A stretch of 64,000 nucleotides of DNA from positions 744,001-808,000 of the forward strand of contig JAPWJY010000008.1 in NCBI GenBank assembly GCA_028283765.1, given 5' to 3'. Under the pieces are notes generated by a model, which had not been told where the DNA came from, ran no database searches, and saw nothing but the letters and a program-made list of their open reading frames with translations. Positions 26,136 to 34,272 of the stretch are shown here, in pieces; the stretch's first letter is position 1; each line of letters opens with the position of its first letter. This stretch comes from Parvibaculaceae bacterium. GTDB taxonomy: Bacteria > Pseudomonadota > Alphaproteobacteria > Parvibaculales > Parvibaculaceae. Made by a program: the position numbers and the translations under genes.

Positions 26136-27317
26136 GTGCAGGTGTCCCCGGAAAAGACTGAAGCGCCATCGCGCGGGCTGATTGCGCTGCTGGCAACCGC
26201 ATGCGGCCTGATCGTCGCCAATATCTATTATGCCCAGCCCCTTATCGGGCCGATCAGCCGCTCGCTCGGGCTTTCGCCGCAGGCTGCGGGGTTGATCGTG
26301 ACCATGACACAGATGGGCTATGGCGCGGGGCTGCTGCTCATCGTGCCGCTGGGCGATCTGTTCGAGAACCGGCGTCTCGTCATCACCATCGTGCTCGGCG
26401 GCGCGCTCGCGCTCATGGCCGCCGCGCTTTCAACCCATGCCTTGCCTTTTCTCACGGCCGCCCTGTTCATTGGCCTCGGCTCGGTCGCGGTGCAGGTGCT
26501 CGTGCCCTATGCCGCCCACCTCGCGCCGGACGCCGTGCGGGGCCGGGTCGTCGGCACGGTCATGAGCGGGCTGATGCTCGGCATCATGCTCTCGCGGCCC
26601 GTGGCGAGTTTCATCACCCATGTGCTGTCGTGGCACGCCGTTTTCATGATCTCGTCGGCGATGATGGTGGCGCTGGTGGCCGTGCTGCGGTTCGCGCTGC
26701 CGCCGAGGCAGCCGGCCCATGTTCTGAGCTACGGGGCGTTGCTTGCGTCCATGGGCGGGCTGGTGCGGCATACGCCGGTTCTGCGCCGCCGGGCGCTCTA
26801 CCATGCGGGCATGTTCGGCGCTTTCAGCCTGTTCTGGACGGCGGTGCCACTGTTTCTGACCGAAACCTTCCATCTGTCGCAGGTGGGGATTGCGCTCTTT
26901 GCGCTGGCGGGCGTCGCGGGGGCCATCGCTGCGCCGATTGCCGGGCATGTCGCGGATCGCGGCTGGACGAAACCGGCGACCGGCCTCGCGATGCTCGCCG
27001 GGGCGCTGGCGTTCCTGATCAGCCGGTTTGCCTTGTCAGGGTCGAATGTGGGGCTCGGCATTCTGGTCGCCGCCGCGATTCTGCTGGATTTCGGCATCAC
27101 CGCCAATCTGGTGCTGGGTCAGCGCGCCATCTATGCGCTCGGGGCCGAGCTGCGCGGCCGCCTCAACGGCCTTTACATGGCGATCTTCTTCGTGGGCGGG
27201 GCGGTCGGCTCCGCTCTGGGCGGCTGGGCCTATGCCCATGGCGGCTGGCCGCTGACGGCATGGGCCGGTCTGGCGCTGCCCGTGCTGGCGTTCGCCTATT
27301 ACCTGACGGAGCGGTAG
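26136..27317 (+). CDS. MFS transporter
   Basis: A 393-residue major facilitator superfamily protein with about 12 hydrophobic segments. The start is GTG (26136 or 26142). The N-terminal half holds LIVANIYYAQPLIGPISRSLG and the loop 2-3 motif PLGDLFENRRLV, characteristic of the YnfM/YgaY-like sugar-efflux or drug-efflux MFS group; a related GHVADRGW motif follows in the second half. It probably exports a small molecule by proton antiport, substrate unknown. It follows the tRNA gene and is convergent with the zinc-finger protein gene. Confidence 0.85.
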   Translation: MQVSPEKTEAPSRGLIALLATACGLIVANIYYAQPLIGPISRSLGLSPQAAGLIVTMTQMGYGAGLLLIVPLGDLFENRRLVITIVLGGALALMAAALSTHALPFLTAALFIGLGSVAVQVLVPYAAHLAPDAVRGRVVGTVMSGLMLGIMLSRPVASFITHVLSWHAVFMISSAMMVALVAVLRFALPPRQPAHVLSYGALLASMGGLVRHTPVLRRRALYHAGMFGAFSLFWTAVPLFLTETFHLSQVGIALFALAGVAGAIAAPIAGHVADRGWTKPATGLAMLAGALAFLISRFALSGSNVGLGILVAAAILLDFGITANLVLGQRAIYALGAELRGRLNGLYMAIFFVGGAVGSALGGWAYAHGGWPLTAWAGLALPVLAFAYYLTER

Positions 27318-27327
27318 CCGCGTCTGG

Positions 27328-27576
27328 TCAGGCGGCCTTGTGCTCGTGGTGGAGCGCACCTGCGGGCAGAGACTCCTCCGCGCCGAGCAGCGGGTCATAT
27401 TTATAGTGGGTCGAGCAATAGGGGCAGATGATCTCGTTCTCGCGGCCCATGTCGAGATAGATATGGGGATGATCGTGAGGCGGGCGGGCGCCCATGCACT
27501 CGAATTCCTTCACGCCGATCCGGATCATGGACGCGCCTTCGTCATTATGGAACTTCGGTACGCCAACGCTTGCCAT
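27328..27576 (-). CDS. zf-CHCC domain protein, NDUFS6-like
   Basis: An 82-residue protein with a zf-CHCC zinc site: Cys27, then 8 residues, His36, then 14 residues, Cys51-x2-Cys54 (FECMGARPPHDHPH and IICPYCSTHY). This spacing is that of the mitochondrial complex I subunit NDUFS6 (13 kDa) and its alphaproteobacterial homologs, so a role in respiratory complex I assembly or structure is likely. It is not close to nuo genes here. Length is typical of bacterial members. Confidence 0.85.
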   Translation of the reverse strand: MASVGVPKFHNDEGASMIRIGVKEFECMGARPPHDHPHIYLDMGRENEIICPYCSTHYKYDPLLGAEESLPAGALHHEHKAA

Positions 27577-27662
27577 GTCTCAACCTGCTGCTGCTCTTGC
27601 CCTGATCCGGGCTGAAATTAGTCCGGACGGATGAATGTTGCAATGCTCTGCGCTGAAGGGAC

Positions 27663-28931
27663 TCAGGCGCAGGCTCCGCAGCCGCAACCGCCGATCTCCG
27701 CGCTGCCATGGGCGGTGAAGGCCGTGGCGACGGCTTTTGTCGAGACATCCGCCGTGGCGGCGAACTCCCGCGCCGCCGTCGCGCGCAAGGCTTCGTCGGC
27801 CAGATAATCGATGGCGGTCATGGCCAGCGCCTTGGCCCCGTCGATGCAGGCCTTGTCGCCCATTTCGGACGCTGCCCAGCGGGCAAATTCCGGATTGTGG
27901 ATGATGACGTTGGGGGGCGCGGACGCGATCATCGGATGGATCGAGGGAACGCGGTGGCTGACATTGCCCATGTCGGTCGAGCCCGCCGAGCTGGACGGCA
28001 CTTTTTCCATCGGAAAGAGGCTGCGGCCGAGCGCGTTCATGTTCTTTTCATAGGCTCCGGCAAGACTCCAGCTTGTCTTCATGTCGAGGTAATCGACTTG
28101 CGCCCATTGAATATCGACCGTGCAACCGGTGGCGAGCGCGCCCGCCTCAAGGCAGGCGATGACGCGCTTTTTCAGCTGCGCCAGATCGCCCGCGTTGGCG
28201 GCGCGGACGAAGAAATAAACCTCCGCCAGTTCCGGCACCACATTGGGGGCGACGCCGCCCTTGGTGATGATGCCGTGGAGCCGCTCGCTCTGGCGGATGT
28301 GCTGGCGAAGCTGGGCGAGGGACTGATAGGCGGTGACCGCCGCATCGAGCGCATTGATCCCGGCGTGGGGCATGGCGGAGGCGTGCGAGGTGCGCCCGTG
28401 ATAGGTCGCGACCACTTCGGAAATGCAGATGCAGGGCATGGTGGCAAGATCGATGCCAGAGGGATGGACCATCATCGCCGCATCGACACGATCGAAAGCG
28501 CCGGCCTGCGCCATGATTTCCTTGCCGCCGCCCTTCTCCTCGGCGGGAGTGCCCAGATAGCGGATGCGGCCGGGCAGGCGTGCGCCGAGCTTCGAGAGCG
28601 CCAGCGCCGCGCCAAGGCCGGTGGTGGCGATGATGTTGTGCCCGCAGGCGTGGCCGACGCCGGGGAGCGCGTCATATTCCGACAGGATGGCGACCTGCGG
28701 CGCGTCCGCGCGCCCAAATTCGCTCGCATAGGCGGTGGGCAGGCCATAGGCCTCGCGCGCGACGGGCAGACCCTCATGCTCCAGCTTCGCCGTCAGCAGC
28801 CGGGCGGCCTCATATTCCTCAAAGGCCAGTTCCGGCTTTGCGTGAATGGCGTGGCTGATGGCGAGGAGATCGCCCGCCATCGCGTCGATGGCATCGGCTG
28901 CGTCCCGTTTCAGGCTGGCGGCATCGCTCAT
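27663..28931 (-). CDS. M20 family metallopeptidase/amidohydrolase with Cys-rich tail
   Basis: A 422-residue M20D-type hydrolase related to AbgB and indole-acetyl-amino-acid hydrolases. The metal site is seen in VGHACGHNIIATTG (Cys and His ligands), AEEKGGGKE with the catalytic Glu pair, and a His in TYHGRTSHASAMPHAG; a lid/dimerisation domain follows at about residues 190-310. It should cleave an N-acyl amino acid amide. Unusually, the C-terminus ends in a Cys/Gly tail (IGGCGCGACA, three Cys) that I do not know from this family. It is divergent from the alpha/beta hydrolase gene. Confidence 0.85.
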   Translation of the reverse strand: MSDAASLKRDAADAIDAMAGDLLAISHAIHAKPELAFEEYEAARLLTAKLEHEGLPVAREAYGLPTAYASEFGRADAPQVAILSEYDALPGVGHACGHNIIATTGLGAALALSKLGARLPGRIRYLGTPAEEKGGGKEIMAQAGAFDRVDAAMMVHPSGIDLATMPCICISEVVATYHGRTSHASAMPHAGINALDAAVTAYQSLAQLRQHIRQSERLHGIITKGGVAPNVVPELAEVYFFVRAANAGDLAQLKKRVIACLEAGALATGCTVDIQWAQVDYLDMKTSWSLAGAYEKNMNALGRSLFPMEKVPSSSAGSTDMGNVSHRVPSIHPMIASAPPNVIIHNPEFARWAASEMGDKACIDGAKALAMTAIDYLADEALRATAAREFAATADVSTKAVATAFTAHGSAEIGGCGCGACA

Positions 28932-29042
28932 GATTATTCCTTGATGACTGGCCTTATGACTGGCTGATTTCTCTTGAGCTTAGCGGGCCGGAGGGGCAGT
29001 TTCCAGCCATTGCGTGTGTGCTTGATAGCAGGGGGGCCATTC

Positions 29043-29789
29043 ATGGAATTTTTTCGTTCGGATGGACTGGACCTTGCCTATGAAGTCGCGGGCGAGGGCC
29101 GCCCGATCATGCTCGTCCACGGCTTTGCCTCGACCCACCGGGTGAACTGGATCGATACGGGCTGGGTGCAGACGCTCAATAAGGCGGGCTTCATGGTGGT
29201 GATGGCGGACGGGCGCGGCCATGGCCAAAGCGCCGCCCCTCATGATCATGAATCCTATGCGCTCGATCGGATGGCCGGCGACGTGGTGCGGCTGATGGAT
29301 CATCTGGCCATCCCGCAGGCGGACCTGATGGGCTATTCCATGGGCGGCATGGTTTCACTGATGGCGGCCTCGCTGACGCCCGAACGCTTCAGCCATGTGA
29401 TCGGCGCGGGCATCGGCGAAACGCTGCTCAGGGGCGAGCGCCACGCGGACGCCATCGTGGCCGCGCTGCAAGCGCCGGACCTGCGCTCCGTCGCCAACAA
29501 TGGCGCGCGGGTCTACCGGGTGTTTGCCGACATGAACAGGCAGGATCGCGTCGCCATGGCGTTTTGCATCGAGAAAATTCTGGAGCCTTTCCCGCTTGCA
29601 AGCCTTGCCGCGATCGACGTGCCCGTGCTGATCGCGACCGGCGACAAGGATGTGAATGCGGGCGATCCCCATGTTCTGGCGGCGCGCATTCCCGGCGCGA
29701 AGGTTGCGGTTATCCCCGGACGCGACCACATGAAGGCGGTCGGCGACAAGGTCTACAAGGCGGCGGCGCTGGATTTTCTGGCGGAATGA
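29043..29789 (+). CDS. Alpha/beta fold hydrolase
   Basis: A 248-residue alpha/beta hydrolase. The oxyanion-hole segment MLVHGFAS, the nucleophile elbow GYSMGGM with catalytic Ser near residue 100, the acid region LIATGDKDVNAGD and the catalytic His in PGRDHMKAVG are all present. The ATG at 29043 is used because the family fold starts MEFFRSDGLDLAYEVAG; the upstream frame is non-coding. It is probably an esterase or related C-C or C-O hydrolase of unknown substrate. Confidence 0.82.
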   Translation: MEFFRSDGLDLAYEVAGEGRPIMLVHGFASTHRVNWIDTGWVQTLNKAGFMVVMADGRGHGQSAAPHDHESYALDRMAGDVVRLMDHLAIPQADLMGYSMGGMVSLMAASLTPERFSHVIGAGIGETLLRGERHADAIVAALQAPDLRSVANNGARVYRVFADMNRQDRVAMAFCIEKILEPFPLASLAAIDVPVLIATGDKDVNAGDPHVLAARIPGAKVAVIPGRDHMKAVGDKVYKAAALDFLAE

Positions 29790-29825
29790 TGTTTCGCGCG
29801 AAGCGCTTGTCTGTGAGCGGATAAC

Positions 29826-29857
29826 AATGAAAAACCTCTCCCCGCCGGGAGAGGTTT
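29826..29857 (-). terminator. Rho-independent terminator for the sulfatase-SDR operon
   Basis: AAACCTCTCCC (29832-29842) and GGGAGAGGTTT (29847-29857) form an 11-bp stem with a CGCC loop. Read on the minus strand it is followed by TTTTTCATT, so it ends the minus-strand operon and may also work weakly for the convergent hydrolase gene. Confidence 0.8.
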
Positions 29858-29874
29858 CTGCAAGGCGTTCCTGT

Positions 29875-30666
29875 CTAGCGCGCCGTCAGCGGCGCATAGC
29901 CAAGGTGCATGCCGGCGTCCGTAATCAGCGTTTCACCGGTGATGTGCTCGCCGCCCTCATCGCAGAAGAACACCACGGATTCGGCGATGTCCTCGGGCGT
30001 GCCCGCCCGGCCGAGCGGCGTCGATTGCTCCTGCCCCTTCTGGATCGCGGCGAACTTGTCCGCGCCGAAGCGGTCGAGAAACCAGCGTGTGCCGATAAAG
30101 CCGGGGCAGACGGCGTTGACGCGGATTTCTGGCGCGAGCGAGCGGGCGAGCGACAGGGTCATGGTGTTGAGCGCGCCCTTGGAGGCCGCATAGGCGACCG
30201 AGGAGCCGATGCCCATCACGCCCGCGACGGACGAGATATTGACCACCTTGCCCTTGCCCGCCTCTTTCATCGCGGGTGCGCAGGCCCGGATCATCTGGTA
30301 GGCGGAGACCACGTTGATCTTGTAGATCCACAGGAAATCGTCGGCCTGCAAGGCGTCGAGATTGGCGTGGTCGGCGAATTTGGTCGACCCCGCATTGTTG
30401 ACCAGAATATCGATGCGGCTCCATTTCTCGTAAGCCGCATCGGCGAGGCGGCGGCAGTCCGCGTCTTCCGAAACGTCCGCCTGCACCATGATCGCATCGA
30501 CGCCGAGCGCCTTCACCGCCGCCATGGTTTCGGCGGCTTCCTTTTCGCTCTTGGAATAGTTGATGACGATGTTCGCGCCGCGTTCGGCGAGCTTGAGCGC
30601 GACAGACGCGCCCAGCCCCATGGCGGAGCCGGTGACGATGGCGACTTTACCCTGAAGATTGCTCAT
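29875..30666 (-). CDS. SDR family oxidoreductase (last gene of sulfatase operon)
   Basis: A 263-residue classical SDR with TGSAMGLGAS cofactor loop, VNNAGSTKFAD, catalytic Ser in NISSVAGVMG, YAASK and NAVCPGFIGTRWF. The start MSNLQGKVAIVTG at 30666 follows the preceding SDR stop by seven bases, so the two are co-translated. It probably oxidises a hydroxyl group on an intermediate of the pathway encoded by the sulfatase operon, in the cytoplasm with NAD. Confidence 0.85.
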   Translation of the reverse strand: MSNLQGKVAIVTGSAMGLGASVALKLAERGANIVINYSKSEKEAAETMAAVKALGVDAIMVQADVSEDADCRRLADAAYEKWSRIDILVNNAGSTKFADHANLDALQADDFLWIYKINVVSAYQMIRACAPAMKEAGKGKVVNISSVAGVMGIGSSVAYAASKGALNTMTLSLARSLAPEIRVNAVCPGFIGTRWFLDRFGADKFAAIQKGQEQSTPLGRAGTPEDIAESVVFFCDEGGEHITGETLITDAGMHLGYAPLTAR

Positions 30667-30673
30667 ATCTGCC

Positions 30674-31540
30674 TCACGCCGTCTTTTCGTTCTGGGGGGC
30701 AAGGCCGGCCAGGAATTCCCCGATGGCCTTCTCGAAATCGAGTTTTTCGCCAAGGCCCCGCATCGGTCCCGCCGTCAGGCCGCCATCGACCGCGATGGCC
30801 TGGCCGGTCACGAAGGTCGAGCCGTCGCTGGCGAGGAACAGGGCCAGTTCCGCGATGTCGTTGGGCAGGCCCGAACGCGGGATCGGCTGGATTTTCGCAA
30901 GGCGGGGCTTCATGAATTCCGCGAACTGGTCGGCCACCTGCGTGCCGAGGCCGAGCACGTTGCCGAAGATCGAGGTGGCGATGCCGCCGGGGCAGATCGC
31001 GTTCGAGCGGATATTGTAGGGGGAAAGCTCAAGCGCGGCGCAGCGCGCCAGATGCAGCACAGCGGCCTTGCAGGCTGAATAGACCATGGGCCCGTAGCCC
31101 GCCTGCAGACCGGCGACGCTGGCGGTGGAGATGATCGAGCCTGACTGCTGGGCCTTCATGTGCGGCACGGCATATTTGTAGCCGAGGAACACGCCTTTCA
31201 GCAGCACGCCCACGGTTTCATCGAAGCCGGCCATGTCGATGTCCTGCAACTCGCCGCCGACGCCGCCAAAGCCCGCATTGTTGAAGATCACGTCGAGCTT
31301 GCCGTATTTCCCGATGGCATGGGCGACGAGGTTCTTCACATCCTCCTCTTGCGCCACGTTGGTGCGGCAATAGGAGACGATGCCGCCATGCTCGCGCTCC
31401 AGCGCCTCGCCCTTGTGGTCCTGCAAGTCGCCGACGACGACCTTTGCGCCTTCCTTCAGGAACAGTTCCACCGTTCCAAGTCCGATCCCGCTGGTGCCTC
31501 CGGTGATGATGGCGACCTTGCCTTCGAGCCTTCCGCCCAT
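30674..31540 (-). CDS. SDR family oxidoreductase (third gene of sulfatase operon)
   Basis: A 288-residue SDR with TGGTSGIGLG, FNNAGFGGVGG, catalytic Ser in ISTASVAGLQ, YSACK and NAICPGGIATSIFG. The region LVVGDLQDHKGEAL after strand two suggests NAD preference because of the Asp. The C-terminal tail is longer than in the neighbouring SDR. It is similar to 3-alpha-hydroxysteroid or cyclohexanol dehydrogenase-type SDRs, but I would not assign a substrate. AGGAAAC precedes the ATG. Downstream of the enoyl-CoA hydratase gene by 52 bases. Confidence 0.85.
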   Translation of the reverse strand: MGGRLEGKVAIITGGTSGIGLGTVELFLKEGAKVVVGDLQDHKGEALEREHGGIVSYCRTNVAQEEDVKNLVAHAIGKYGKLDVIFNNAGFGGVGGELQDIDMAGFDETVGVLLKGVFLGYKYAVPHMKAQQSGSIISTASVAGLQAGYGPMVYSACKAAVLHLARCAALELSPYNIRSNAICPGGIATSIFGNVLGLGTQVADQFAEFMKPRLAKIQPIPRSGLPNDIAELALFLASDGSTFVTGQAIAVDGGLTAGPMRGLGEKLDFEKAIGEFLAGLAPQNEKTA

Positions 31541-31592
31541 GATGTGTTTCCTGTCCTGTGCGTTGTTTTTAGTTTTTAATTATTGCCGTGAA

Positions 31593-32432
31593 TTATTCTC
31601 CCCGGAATTGGGGCTTTCTCTTTTCCATGAAGGCGGTGCGGCCCTCGGTATAGTCCTGTGAGGCAAAGCAGCGCTCGATCAGCGCCTCGCACGCCTCCAC
31701 ATTGAACTCGCCTACGACCTTGAGGCCTTCATCCACGATCCGCTTGGCGGTGGCGACGGTGAGGGGCGCATTCTCCGCGATGGTGTCGCAAAGCTCCTTG
31801 ACGGTCGCCTCCAGCGCCTCGCGCGGCACGACCCGGTTGACGAGGCCCATGCGCCAGGCTTCCTCATGGGTGAAGCGGCGCGCCGTGAAGAACACTTCCT
31901 TGGCGTAGGCGGGACCGACGACATCGACGAGGCGGTGCGTGCCCTCGATGCCATAGGCAAGGCCGAGCTTCGAGGCGGGGATGCCGAAGGTCGAGCCTTC
32001 CGCCGCGATGCGCAGGTCGCAGGAAAGCGCGATGCCGAGCCCGCCGCCGATGCAATAGCCGTCGATCATGGCGATGGTCGGCTTCTCGAAGCTCGCGATG
32101 CGCTCGAAGGCGGTATTGGTTTTCGCCTCGTAAAGCTGGGCGCGCAGCACGTCGGAGCGGGTTTCCTCAAACTGGGAAATGTCCGCCCCGGCGACGAACG
32201 CCTTGCCGCCCGCGCCGGAAAGAACCACGGCGCGCAGCGCGGGATCGGCGGCGAACTGGTCGAGAATGACCGGCACCGCCTCCCACATATCGAGACTGAC
32301 CGCGTTGTGGCGGGCCGGGTTGTTGAAAACAATATGCCCGACCGCGCCGTCGATGCGGGCGATCACGCGGGAGGTGGGTGACTGGACCAAGGACGCGACC
32401 TCGACAAGATGGAATCTCAAGGCCGCTACCAT
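31593..32432 (-). CDS. Enoyl-CoA hydratase/isomerase family protein (sulfatase operon)
   Basis: A 279-residue crotonase. Oxyanion-hole segments are AFVAGADISQFEE and MIDGYCIGGGLGIALSCDLRIA; the catalytic-site region is KLGLAYGIEGTHRLVD, and the family C-terminus EGRTAFMEKRKPQFRGE is intact. At the active-site positions Glu in GIEG is kept, while the other side reads FGIPASKLGLAYG, so hydration activity is plausible. The ATG at 32432 lies 30 bases after the sulfatase stop. It implies that the sulfatase product is processed as a CoA thioester. Confidence 0.82.
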   Translation of the reverse strand: MVAALRFHLVEVASLVQSPTSRVIARIDGAVGHIVFNNPARHNAVSLDMWEAVPVILDQFAADPALRAVVLSGAGGKAFVAGADISQFEETRSDVLRAQLYEAKTNTAFERIASFEKPTIAMIDGYCIGGGLGIALSCDLRIAAEGSTFGIPASKLGLAYGIEGTHRLVDVVGPAYAKEVFFTARRFTHEEAWRMGLVNRVVPREALEATVKELCDTIAENAPLTVATAKRIVDEGLKVVGEFNVEACEALIERCFASQDYTEGRTAFMEKRKPQFRGE

Positions 32433-32461
32433 GTCACCGCGGTTACGCTCCGGCAACCTCC

Positions 32462-33997
32462 TTAAACGGGGGCCACGCATTCCAGTTTCGGTTCGTGAAC
32501 TGGCGGCTGCGCATCCTTCAGATCCGCGAGAAGATCGGATTTGAGCGCGGCGTATGCCGGGTCGTCCCACAGGTTGCGCCATTGGCGTGGGTCGTTCTTC
32601 AGGTCGTAAAGCTCGCCCTCGCTGCCGTCATGGATCGTGCCCGGCAGGCAGGCGGTAACGATATAGCCATCGCGATAAAGCGTGCGCAGGCCCAGCACGG
32701 AACCATTGGGGTGCACGCAGTCCCATTCGGTGAAGACCCGCTCGCGCTTCTGCTTTTCCGCCTCGGCGTCGCTTTGCGGCATCGGCGCGCCCTGCATCCA
32801 GTCTGGCACGGGCAGGCCCGCGATGTCGCAGAAGGTGGGCGCAAGATCGACCTGACCCACGGGCTTCGCCACGGCGGCGGGCGTAACACCTGCACTCTTT
32901 GCCGGACGCCAGATCATCGGCAGGCGCATCAGGGCATCGACATGGTAGGGGCCCTTGAACAGCAGGCCGAATTCGCCCTGGAACTCGCCATGATCGGTGG
33001 TGAAGACCACATCCACATCGTCGCCCCAGCCACGGGCCTCGATGGCGGCCATGATCTTCGCGATCGCCTCGTCGATCAGTTCGTTTTCCACATTCGTGAC
33101 CGCATTGATCTCGCGCACCTGATCCGTCGTCATGTCGCAGGCACGGAAGGCAGGCGGCGCCTCGAAATTGGTGACGTGGGAACCCGTGTAATAGTCGAAC
33201 CACTGGCGCGGTTTGCCCTTGAGGATTTCCTCGATCTTCTCGCGGCTGCCGGGATAGAACTCGGGCAACGGCGTGTCGCGCCAGTTATGGCGATGAAGTT
33301 CGGATGCCGGCGGATCCCACGGGTGATGGGGATCTGGAAAGCTGACCCAGCAGAAGAAATCGTCTTCCTGTTCCAGCGTCTTGAGCCAGGCGACCGTGCG
33401 CTCGGCCACCCAGTCGGTATGATATTGTTCGCGCGGGATGGGGTTCACATGCATCTGGCAGGCCCCCGTATCGCCGCCGCCCGCTGCGTTCACCTGAAAA
33501 TTGTCGTCGAGGTTGCGGTAGAACATGCCGAAGGCGGCCGGGTTCACTTTGCGGAGATATTCAGCATAGTGAAGGATAAGGGGCGAGTGGGTCGCAAGCT
33601 CCATGTGCTCGAAGCCGCGATGCGGGCCATATTCGCCGAGGCGGGCCATGCGGTTTTCATAGAAAGCCTGCTTGGGATCGAGGAACGGTTCGAAATGGGC
33701 CTTGCCGATGAGCGCCGTGCGGTAGCCCGCCTTGTGCAGATAGTCCGCCACGCTCGGCGCGTCCTCCGGCAGCGGCACCCCGTTCATCCAGACGCCATGG
33801 GTCGAGACATACTGGCCCGAGATCATGGTCGAGCGCGCGGGCATGCACACCACGTTCTGGTTGTGGGCGCGGGTATAGTTGATGCCCTCGCGGGCGAACC
33901 CGTCGATGGTCGGGGTCCGGCACTGCTTGTTGCCATTGGCGCCGATGGCGTCGAAACGCATCTGGTCGGTGGTGATGAACAGGATCTTGCGTCCCAT
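32462..33997 (-). CDS. Type I sulfatase (formylglycine-dependent arylsulfatase/choline-sulfatase-like)
   Basis: A 511-residue sulfatase of the alkaline phosphatase superfamily. Metal residues are in ITTDQMRFDAIG near the N-terminus (Asp-Gln) and TTDHGEFQGEFGLLFKGPYH (Asp-His) in the second half. Cys51 in VVCMPARSTMISG is in the C-x-P-x-R motif, the site converted to formylglycine, so a maturation enzyme must be encoded elsewhere. There is no signal peptide, so it should work in the cytoplasm on an imported sulfate ester. It is the first gene of an operon with a crotonase and two SDRs, a catabolic context. Confidence 0.88.
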   Translation of the reverse strand: MGRKILFITTDQMRFDAIGANGNKQCRTPTIDGFAREGINYTRAHNQNVVCMPARSTMISGQYVSTHGVWMNGVPLPEDAPSVADYLHKAGYRTALIGKAHFEPFLDPKQAFYENRMARLGEYGPHRGFEHMELATHSPLILHYAEYLRKVNPAAFGMFYRNLDDNFQVNAAGGGDTGACQMHVNPIPREQYHTDWVAERTVAWLKTLEQEDDFFCWVSFPDPHHPWDPPASELHRHNWRDTPLPEFYPGSREKIEEILKGKPRQWFDYYTGSHVTNFEAPPAFRACDMTTDQVREINAVTNVENELIDEAIAKIMAAIEARGWGDDVDVVFTTDHGEFQGEFGLLFKGPYHVDALMRLPMIWRPAKSAGVTPAAVAKPVGQVDLAPTFCDIAGLPVPDWMQGAPMPQSDAEAEKQKRERVFTEWDCVHPNGSVLGLRTLYRDGYIVTACLPGTIHDGSEGELYDLKNDPRQWRNLWDDPAYAALKSDLLADLKDAQPPVHEPKLECVAPV

Positions 33998-34127
33998 GAT
34001 CTTTCCCCTGGCTGCGCTCCTTGATCCCCTTGGGGGTGGCGCTCTGGTTTCCTTCCTGCCATATTAATGACATCCATCAAATTTGTCAGCAGGAACGCGA
34101 ACTATATTCGATTTTGCGGCGAAGGGA

Positions 34128-34150
34128 TACTATATTGTTTTAATATAGTA
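34128..34150. promoter_or_regulatory. AT-rich perfect palindrome between the sulfatase operon and cysE
   Basis: TACTATATT (34128-34136), spacer GTTTT, AATATAGTA (34142-34150): 9 of 9 complementary bases. A partial copy, ACTATATT, occurs at 34101-34108. It looks like a dimeric-repressor operator serving the divergent sulfatase operon, cysE, or both; there is no regulator gene next to it. Confidence 0.5.
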
Positions 34151-34171
34151 TTGACAGGCCCCTGCGGGGTT

Positions 34172-34200
34172 TTGACTTGCTCCCGGGCAAGTTGAATTAT
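34172..34200 (+). promoter_or_regulatory. Candidate cysE promoter
   Basis: TTGACT (34172-34177) and AATTAT (34195-34200) are 17 bases apart. A second TTGACA is at 34151-34156 directly beside the palindrome. Confidence 0.35.
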
Positions 34201-34272
34201 GGCTCGGGAAGTCTATGTGCTAGGTTGCCGGGGTTGATGGCCAAACCCGGGGTTGGGTTCAGGAGCGATGCC

